A stretch of 64,000 bases of DNA from Candidatus Eisenbergiella intestinipullorum (GTDB lineage Bacteria; Bacillota; Clostridia; Lachnospirales; Lachnospiraceae), in contig DWWH01000033.1 of the NCBI GenBank assembly GCA_019119815.1, positions 1-64,000 on the forward strand, written 5' to 3'. Made by a program: the position numbers and the translations under genes. Position 1 is the first letter of the stretch; each line of letters starts with the position of its first letter. This document shows, piece after piece, positions 58,465 through 64,000 of the stretch. The notes beneath the pieces are model-generated. The model did not search any database. It was not told the DNA's origin and saw only the letters and a list, made by a program, of their open reading frames with translations.

Positions 58465-58922
58465 TCGTTCTCTCCCTCATCCATGTCCGGCATATTCTCC
58501 CGGTGCTTTCTGACCAGGTCCGCGATGGTCACATGATCCACGACTCCGCTGACCGCCTCCGCAAGCTGTTTCCATACGTCGGCCGCCTCGCAGAAAGACT
58601 GTCTGGCGCAGCCGCCCTCCGCCCCGCATTCCTCCAGGCAGGGAGCAGGGCTCAGCGATCCCTCCGTCAGCCGCAGGATCTGGCCCACCGTATAGTCCTC
58701 GGGAGAACCGGCAAGACAATACCCTCCCTGCGCTCCCCGGACGCTCTGAACGAAGCCCGCCCTGTTCAGGACCGCTATGATCTGTTCCAGATATTTTTCC
58801 GATATACCCTGGCGCTTTGCGATCTGCTTCGCCTTCACATACTCCCCGCGTCCGTACAGGGCCAGATCCAGCATGACACGGACCGCGTATCTGCCTTTGG
58901 TCGAAATTCTCATGGCACTCAT
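58461..58922 (-). CDS. Rrf2-family regulator with cysteine cluster
   Basis: A 153-residue regulator. The winged helix is RISTKGRYAVRVMLDLALYG, AKQIAKRQGISEKYLEQIIA and LNRAGFVQSVRGAQGGYCLA. Four cysteines (95, 99, 105, 111) follow in PCLEECGAEGGCARQSFC, arranged like, but not identical to, the iron-sulfur ligands of IscR; a redox or Fe-S sensing role is likely. It is encoded between metQ and DUF6044 on the same strand, and the nearby cysK and metNIQ genes make a sulfur-status (CymR-like) role attractive. AGGAA lies 7 bases before the ATG. Confidence 0.92.
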   Translation of the reverse strand: MSAMRISTKGRYAVRVMLDLALYGRGEYVKAKQIAKRQGISEKYLEQIIAVLNRAGFVQSVRGAQGGYCLAGSPEDYTVGQILRLTEGSLSPAPCLEECGAEGGCARQSFCEAADVWKQLAEAVSGVVDHVTIADLVRKHRENMPDMDEGENE

Positions 58923-58987
58923 TTGCGCTTCCTGTTCCTTTCACACCCGCGCGCGGGACGCCGCGCGCAGGTGCCATCCTGTCCCGA

Positions 58988-59959
58988 TCAGTCTTCGTAA
59001 GGAACCACGGAGCCCTGATAGGTATCTTCAATGAACTGCTTGATCTCGTCGGACTTCAGCACCGATACCAGCGCCTGAATTCCCTCGTCGTTTTCATGAC
59101 CCTCTTTTACGGCCACCACATTCACATACTTCTGCACCGCTTCGGAATCGGAGGTTTCCACCGCCAGCGCGTCCGTGGAAGCGTTCAGTCCCGCCTGCAG
59201 CGCATAGTTTCCGTTGATGACTGCGAAGTCAAAATCCGGAAGACTTCTCGGGATCTGCTCCGCCGCCAGCTCAATGAAGGAAATGTTGTGCGGATTGTCC
59301 GTGATGTCGTTCACGGTAGCGTTGATGCCCGCATCCGGATTCAGCGTGATCAGTCCCTGCTCCTGCAGAAGAAGCAGCGCTCTTGCCTCGTTGGTCGTAT
59401 CGTTGGGAACGGCGATCTCCGCTCCATCCGTGATGGCGGAAAGGTCGCTCTGCTTGCCGGGATAGATGCCAAGAGGCTCATAGTGGATGCTTCCGGCGCT
59501 CACCAGATGGGTTCCTCTTTCCTCATTAAAGCTCTCCAGATAAGTGATGTGCTGGAAATAGTTGGCATCCATTTCCCCGCTTTCCACCACCTCGTTGGGC
59601 ATGATGTAGTCGGTGAACTCGGTCACCTCCAGCGTCCAGCCCTGCTCCGCCAGAAGAGGAGCCGCCGCCGCCAGGATCTCCGCATGAGGCACGCTGGTTG
59701 CCGCCACCGTGATGGTTCCCTTCGCTTCTGTCGTGGCCTCCGCCGCATCAGCGCTCTCCGCATTGGAAGCTTCCGTACTCTGCGCTTCCGCGCTTTCCTC
59801 CGCCGTGCTTTCCGCAGGGGCCGACGTCTCTTCAGCGGCAGTATCCGCCGCGCTCTGTCCGTTTTCCGCTCCGGTCTGTGCCGCATCCGAACCGCAGGCT
59901 GCCAGCAGTCCGGCAGTCAGCACTGCCGTCAGGATCAGTGATACCGTTTTCTTTTTCAT
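58988..59959 (-). CDS. metQ: Methionine-binding lipoprotein MetQ
   Basis: A 323-residue substrate-binding lipoprotein (NlpA family) of the methionine ABC importer. The start MKKKTVSLILTAVLTAGLLA has GGAGG 6 bases upstream and the lipobox LLAAC. An Ala/Glu/Ser/Thr-rich linker of about 55 residues follows. The binding domain starts ITVAATSVPHAEILAAAAPL and includes NEVVESGEMDANYFQHITYL, EIAVPNDTTNEARALLLLQE and DFAVINGNYALQAGL, the standard MetQ blocks. It lies 102 bp after metI. The long linker is unusual compared with classic MetQ proteins. Confidence 0.96.
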   Translation of the reverse strand: MKKKTVSLILTAVLTAGLLAACGSDAAQTGAENGQSAADTAAEETSAPAESTAEESAEAQSTEASNAESADAAEATTEAKGTITVAATSVPHAEILAAAAPLLAEQGWTLEVTEFTDYIMPNEVVESGEMDANYFQHITYLESFNEERGTHLVSAGSIHYEPLGIYPGKQSDLSAITDGAEIAVPNDTTNEARALLLLQEQGLITLNPDAGINATVNDITDNPHNISFIELAAEQIPRSLPDFDFAVINGNYALQAGLNASTDALAVETSDSEAVQKYVNVVAVKEGHENDEGIQALVSVLKSDEIKQFIEDTYQGSVVPYED

Positions 59960-60060
59960 AATCTCCTCCATTTCGAAGCCTTCGCTCCTGAAAATCATCC
60001 GCGGCCATACCGCCGCATTCTCTCTTCAAAGCGGAAAAAACCGCTCTCTATCATCAGATG

Positions 60061-60726
60061 TCAGCCCGTGATCCTGTGATCCAGCTTCCTCGCCAGCTTC
60101 ATGCAGACCGCCTGCATGATCTGGACCAGAAGCACCAGCAGGATGTCGGTGACGATCATGATGTCAAATTCATACCGGTTGTAGCCGTAGCGGATCGCGA
60201 TGTCGCCGAGTCCGCCGCCTCCCACCGCTCCGGCCATGGCCGAATAACCCAGAATCGTTCCCAGCGCGATCGCCAGATTGGAAAGCAGGGAAGAGCGCGC
60301 TTCCAGGAGCATCACCTTCATCACGATGGTGGGAATGCCCGCCCCCATACTCTTGGCCGCTTCGATCACGCCGCGGTCCACCTCCAGCAGAGAGGATTCC
60401 ACCAGTCTTGCCACAAAGGGAGCCGCCGCAAGGGTCAGGGGAACCACCGTGGCGCTGGGACCGTAGCTCTTTCCCACTATGGCCCTGGTAAGAGGGATCA
60501 CCAGGATCAGCAGGATCAGAAAAGGGATGCTCCGGGTGATGTTCACGATCACGTCCAGCACCCGGTTCACCGCCGCATTGGGCTTCAGGCCCTCCCGCCC
60601 TGTCACCACAAGGGCAATGCCAACGGGAAGCCCGATCACATATGCCATCAGCGTGGAGAGGAGCGTCATATAAATGGTAGCGAACGTGCCCTCCACAATC
60701 ATCATTACCGTCGAACTATTCCACAT
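60061..60726 (-). CDS. metI: Methionine ABC transporter permease MetI
   Basis: A 221-residue permease with five helices. It starts MWNSSTVMMIVEGTFATIYM and contains VRSIPFL-type sequence (NITRSIPFLILLILVIPLT), VPLTLAAAPFVARLVESSLL, the coupling loop EAAKSMGAGIPTIVMKVMLL and SAMAGAVGGGGLGDIAIRYG, all standard for MetI. It overlaps metN by 11 bases, and its product pairs with MetN in the membrane. Confidence 0.97.
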   Translation of the reverse strand: MWNSSTVMMIVEGTFATIYMTLLSTLMAYVIGLPVGIALVVTGREGLKPNAAVNRVLDVIVNITRSIPFLILLILVIPLTRAIVGKSYGPSATVVPLTLAAAPFVARLVESSLLEVDRGVIEAAKSMGAGIPTIVMKVMLLEARSSLLSNLAIALGTILGYSAMAGAVGGGGLGDIAIRYGYNRYEFDIMIVTDILLVLLVQIMQAVCMKLARKLDHRITG

Positions 60727-61729
60727 AATCGTCCAGCTCCTCCACCGTCAATTTTCTGTCCTTCAGATATTGGATCATCTTCTCCGCCGTCTGAGCGTCC
60801 TCCGGAAGCTGGAGGATCATCTGACCTCTGGCGATGCCTCCCACGTCCTGGGTGTCCGCCAGCAGGATGTTTACGGAAGCCCTGCACTCCAGGACCATGT
60901 TGGCGATCACCGGTTCAAAGGAAGAATTTTCCGTAAAGACAATACGGATGCAGCGCTTGCTGGTCATGATGGGCGTCTTTTTTTCTCCCTGGAAGACCAG
61001 CCGTCTGGCCGCCTTCGACTTCGGGGAGGCAAAAACCTCTTCCACCGTTCCCGTCTCCACCAGGCTTCCGCTGTCGATAATGGCCACGTGGCTGCATATC
61101 TCCTGCACCACGCTCATCTCATGGGTGATGATCACAATGGTGATTCCGTATTCCTTATTGATCCTGGAAAGCAGCTCCAGAATGGAGCGGGTAGTCCTGG
61201 GATCCAGAGCGCTGGTCGCCTCGTCGCACAGAAGGATCCTGGGATTCATGGCCAGCGCCCGGGCAATGGCCACCCGCTGCTTCTGCCCCCCGGAGAGCTG
61301 CGCCGGATAGGCATCCGCCTTTTCCTCCAGCTCTACGATCTTCAGAAGCTCTCTTGCCTTCTGTCTGGCAGCCTTTTTCTTCTCGCCGAGGATCTCCAGC
61401 GAGAAGCATACATTGTCCAGCACCGTCCGCTGCATCAGCAGATTAAAATGCTGGAAGATCATCGCCACGCTGTTTCTGACCTTCCTAAGTTCCCTGTCGC
61501 TGCATCCCGCCAAATCCACGCCGTCGATCAGCACGGTCCCTTCCGTAGGCTTTTCCAGGAAGTTCAGGCACCGCACCAGCGTGCTCTTTCCTGCTCCTGA
61601 CATGCCGATGATGCCGTAAATATCTCCTTTTCCAATGTCCAGGCTGATCTTTTTCAGAGCTTCTACTTCTCCGTCCTTCGTCCGGAAGGTCTTGGATACC
61701 TCCCGGATCTGAATGATAGGCGTTTCCAT
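60716..61729 (-). CDS. metN: Methionine ABC transporter ATPase MetN
   Basis: A 337-residue ATPase starting METPIIQIREVSKTFRTKDG; GGAG is 9 bases upstream, while the longer frame covers the promoter. Walker A is GMSGAGKSTLVRC, the Q-loop MIFQHFNLLMQRTVLDNV, the signature AQLSGGQKQRVAIARALAM, Walker B ILLCDEATSALDP and the H-loop IVIITHEMSV. The C-terminal 90 residues form the NIL domain (RCIRIVFTENSSFEPVIANM) that binds methionine and inhibits transport when it is abundant inside. First gene of metNIQ. Confidence 0.97.
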   Translation of the reverse strand: METPIIQIREVSKTFRTKDGEVEALKKISLDIGKGDIYGIIGMSGAGKSTLVRCLNFLEKPTEGTVLIDGVDLAGCSDRELRKVRNSVAMIFQHFNLLMQRTVLDNVCFSLEILGEKKKAARQKARELLKIVELEEKADAYPAQLSGGQKQRVAIARALAMNPRILLCDEATSALDPRTTRSILELLSRINKEYGITIVIITHEMSVVQEICSHVAIIDSGSLVETGTVEEVFASPKSKAARRLVFQGEKKTPIMTSKRCIRIVFTENSSFEPVIANMVLECRASVNILLADTQDVGGIARGQMILQLPEDAQTAEKMIQYLKDRKLTVEELDDYVE

Positions 61730-61840
61730 TTCGATCCGCTCCCCTCGCTTTTGTTTCCTGCGCTCCGTCATGTGCGTTCCATACGGACATTTCCCGCTGC
61801 ATACGTTCGCCGCGCGCGTTCGTTTACTCAGATTGAACCA

Positions 61841-61870
61841 ATCATAACACACCACGGGCGCCTCTGTAAA
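61841..61870 (-). promoter_or_regulatory. metNIQ promoter
   Basis: On the minus strand TTTACA (61870-61865), 18 bases, TATGAT (61846-61841). The leader of about 100 bases has no visible SAM-box or T-box. Upstream, GTTCCTGTTC (61910 region) and GAACAGGAAC form a 10-bp hairpin that may end the cysK message. Confidence 0.7.
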
Positions 61871-61990
61871 TAGGGTTTTCCTCCCGTATCCCGGACATCC
61901 CGGGGCCAATGTTCCTGTTCACCGGCAGGCCAGCGAACAGGAACCCGGTCCGTCATTCCGGATCTCCTGCACGCTTTTCGAAAGGGGGGC

Positions 61991-62941
61991 TCACATATCG
62001 GAAGGCTCACCGGCATACAGCGGTGTGGACAGATAACGGTCCCCGGAATCCGGAAGCAGGACTACGATCTGCTTTCCTCTGTTCTCCGGCCGCCCGGAAA
62101 GAAGCCCGGCCGCAAAAAGGGCGGCTCCCGAGGAAATGCCCGTCAGGATCCCTTCCTGCGCCGCAAGCCTGCGGCTTGCCGCGTAAGCCTCTTCCTCCTT
62201 CACCGCGATCACCTCATCGTAGATCCCGGCATCCAGCACGGAAGGGATGAAGCCCGCACCGATCCCCTGCAGTCCGTGCGGCCCCGCCTTTCCTCCGGAA
62301 AGGACCGCGGAGGCGGCAGGTTCCACTGCGACCACCCGGACGGAGGGCTTGCGTTCCTTCAGATATTTTCCCACGCCGGTAATGGTTCCTCCGGAGCCCA
62401 CCCCCGCCACAAAAATATCCACCGCTCCGTCCGTGTCCTCCCAGATCTCCGGTCCGGTGGTCAGATAATGAGCCTTCGCATTGGACAGATTGTCGAACTG
62501 TCCCGGCAGGAAGGCTCCGGGAAGCTGCTCCTGAAGCTCCTTCGCCTTTGCGATCGCTCCCGCCATACCTTCCTTTCCCGGCGTCAGGACGATCCTGGCC
62601 CCATAGGCCGCAAGCAGCTTCCTGCGCTCTGCGCTCATGGTATCCGGCATGGTCAGGATCACCCGGTAGCCTCTTGCGGCAGCGATCGCAGCCAGACCGA
62701 TCCCCGTATTGCCGCTGGTGGGTTCGATGACCACAGCGCCGGGCGCCAGTCTTCCGTCCTTTTCCGCATCCAGGATCATCTGCAGCGCCGCCCGGTCCTT
62801 CACGCTTCCGGTGGGATTCAGGTACTCCAGCTTCGCCAGAAGCGTCACCTTCTCCGCTCCCGCCATTTTTCCATAGTTATTCAGCGCCATCAGAGGCGTC
62901 CTTCCGACCAGTTCCGTTATATCATTCCGAATATCAGCCAT
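61991..62941 (-). CDS. cysK: Cysteine synthase (O-acetylserine sulfhydrylase)
   Basis: A 316-residue PLP enzyme making cysteine from O-acetylserine and sulfide. It starts [20 protein letters not shown], with GGAGG 5 bases before the ATG. The PLP lysine is in [20 protein letters not shown]; the substrate loop is [40 protein letters not shown] holds the phosphate-binding glycines; [12 protein letters not shown] lies near the C-terminus. Full length. It lies just upstream of metNIQ on the same strand but with a separate promoter between, a local sulfur amino acid module. Confidence 0.97.
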   Translation of the reverse strand: MADIRNDITELVGRTPLMALNNYGKMAGAEKVTLLAKLEYLNPTGSVKDRAALQMILDAEKDGRLAPGAVVIEPTSGNTGIGLAAIAAARGYRVILTMPDTMSAERRKLLAAYGARIVLTPGKEGMAGAIAKAKELQEQLPGAFLPGQFDNLSNAKAHYLTTGPEIWEDTDGAVDIFVAGVGSGGTITGVGKYLKERKPSVRVVAVEPAASAVLSGGKAGPHGLQGIGAGFIPSVLDAGIYDEVIAVKEEEAYAASRRLAAQEGILTGISSGAALFAAGLLSGRPENRGKQIVVLLPDSGDRYLSTPLYAGEPSDM

Positions 62942-62991
62942 CGCATCCTCCATTTCCCGTCGGCCGGGCCGAAAGGCTCCGGCAAGTCATA

Positions 62992-63028
62992 ATCCCGCAG
63001 CGCTGTCCGAAGACAGGGCTGCGGGATC
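62992..63028 (-). terminator. Strong hairpin between GH20-like gene and cysK
   Basis: ATCCCGCAGC pairs with GCTGCGGGAT, with an inner CTGTC/GACAG stem and, on the minus strand, a TTCG loop closed by C-G. No T run follows on the minus strand. It probably ends the upstream glycosidase message. Confidence 0.6.
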
Positions 63029-63073
63029 CTTTCTGTTCCTAACATACTTTCAAAAAACGTTCTGCTGTTTTCT

Positions 63074-64000
63074 TTAAACCGGAGAAGCAGATATGATCGT
63101 TTTCCAGGTGTTGCAGGCGCACAGGGTATGCTCCTCTCCTTCTTTTACCGGCCGGAAGGGCAGTCTCTCTTCCTCCAGCTCCGGGAGGCGGTCCGTCTCT
63201 TTGTTCAGGAAAGCCTCCACCCTCTTTCCGGCGCTTTCCAGACGGGCCAGGAGTCCGCCGATGCGGATATCCAGCACCTCAAAGCCGAAGATGCGGCTTT
63301 CTTCCTGCCAGAGAGCTTCTCTTTCGCTGCGGTAGGCGCGGATCTTTTCCATGGCAAGAGGAATCTCCTCCCTCACAAGCCTCCGCAGGGCGGCCCGGTC
63401 CTTTCTAGCGTAGGCGTCATGCAGCTTTTTCCCCAGCGGCCCCTTTACGGAAAGGGCGTCTGCCAGGCGGACATAGAGGGAAAGCACTCTGCAGGCATAA
63501 TCTCTGCTTTCACCGCACAGCGGGCGTACGCGGCCCTCCGTTTCGTTTCCGCTTCCTGTTTCCGAAGCCTTTTCGGAGATTTTTCTCAGCTCCTGCAGGA
63601 GCTCCTCCCGAAGGCCTTCATAATAGGCCTTTACGTTCCAGTCCCCGATCTGTCCGTCGAACAGTCCCAGCAGGGCATCCTGATAGAGCAGATACTTGGA
63701 AGGATTGTCATAAAAGGCGCTGCCCTGCGGCCGGTCGAATTCTCCCAGCAGTTCAAAAGCCCGCCAGGATGCACCGGTCAGAAATTCAAACTGCTCCCGC
63801 AGCGTTTCCTCAGATACCTCCTGTGCAAAACCGTGCTCCGCAAAGCGGACAATGGAGGTAAGGCCGGCGCCCATGGGCGTCTCCGCACCATCGTCCTGCC
63901 ACATGGTGCAGACCGCTTCCCGGATCCCCGTCTTTTTCACCGCGCGCATGGCCGGCTCCGTGGTGTCCCGCGCTCCCTTCAGATTGGGAGATACGCCGTT
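63074..64000 (-). CDS. Probable GH20-type beta-N-acetylhexosaminidase, 3' part only
   Basis: The C-terminal 308 residues of a larger protein; the frame stays open through the window end at 64000, so the start lies outside. The first visible part, NGVSPNLKGARDTTEPAMRA then REAVCTMWQDDGAETPMGAG, resembles the end of the TIM barrel of GH20-like hexosaminidases, with a Trp followed by an acidic patch. The remaining 220 residues are a helical C-domain (LREQFEFLTGASWRAFELLG, YDNPSKYLLYQDALLGLFDG). There is no catalytic Asp-Glu pair in the visible part, so the family call is tentative. Confidence 0.6.
   Translation of the reverse strand, partial: NGVSPNLKGARDTTEPAMRAVKKTGIREAVCTMWQDDGAETPMGAGLTSIVRFAEHGFAQEVSEETLREQFEFLTGASWRAFELLGEFDRPQGSAFYDNPSKYLLYQDALLGLFDGQIGDWNVKAYYEGLREELLQELRKISEKASETGSGNETEGRVRPLCGESRDYACRVLSLYVRLADALSVKGPLGKKLHDAYARKDRAALRRLVREEIPLAMEKIRAYRSEREALWQEESRIFGFEVLDIRIGGLLARLESAGKRVEAFLNKETDRLPELEEERLPFRPVKEGEEHTLCACNTWKTIISASPV

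Noticed and set aside
61730-61840. SAM-box or T-box riboswitch before metNIQ
   Set aside because: The predicted leader is only about 100 bases and has neither the K-turn and four-stem SAM pattern nor a T-box sequence with terminator.

Overview
The window is chromosomal DNA from a GC-rich member of the Clostridia, most likely a gut Lachnospiraceae. The reasons are strong GGAGG ribosome binding sites, a Spo0A DNA-binding domain, a CarD-type regulator, a V-type ATPase operon of the E-DUF2764-A-B-D-I-K layout, a phosphoketolase, a CotH/VTC/DUF4956 cluster, and GH3, GH78 and probable GH20 glycosidases. No phage, plasmid, transposase, rRNA or tRNA gene was seen. The species assignment is inference; gene identities come from motifs read in the translations.

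Layout. 1-5.4 kb: three perfect hairpins, a PadR regulator with a nested palindromic operator, a large unknown protein with a small HTH partner, a zinc-dependent polyol/alcohol dehydrogenase and a CarD-like factor. 5.5-9.3 kb: AraC regulator, a carbamate-kinase-like protein with an altered first motif, an LspA-like protein and a SASA-type esterase. 9.4-15.2 kb: NlpC/P60 endopeptidase, asnS, a lipoprotein trigger-factor homologue, a membrane-anchored unknown and a nitroreductase. 15.2-19.6 kb: alpha-L-rhamnosidase with its AraC regulator, then a lone cas6. 20-22.4 kb: phosphoketolase behind a palindrome-rich promoter region. 22.5-30.3 kb: a BceRS-like two-component system with two FtsX-type permeases, in which the histidine kinase is joined in frame to the back half of an ABC ATPase. 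30.3-36.6 kb: a structured leader followed by VTC, DUF4956, CotH, MBOAT and SGNH genes, which look like a surface polymer or modification locus. 36.8-44.6 kb: GH3, DedA, VOC, cytidylate-kinase-like, secreted unknown, DMT transporter, tyrosine phosphatase and a receiver-less Spo0A-like regulator. 45-47.2 kb: FAD oxidoreductase and DinB. 47.3-55.3 kb: V-ATPase operon with a 45-codon ORF in front and an HTH gene behind. 55.4-64 kb: radical SAM, DUF6044 membrane protein, Rrf2 regulator, metNIQ, cysK and the end of a probable GH20 enzyme that runs off the window.

Three copies of a structured repeat of about 133 bp (2949, 13740, 44834) lie in intergenic gaps, all in the same orientation. Two have perfect 10-bp target duplications, so this looks like a non-autonomous mobile element. 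The observations most worth follow-up are this element, the kinase-ABC chimera, the orphan cas6 with interleaved inverted repeats beside its stop codon, the structured leader of the VTC/CotH locus, and the small ORF coupled to the V-ATPase operon.
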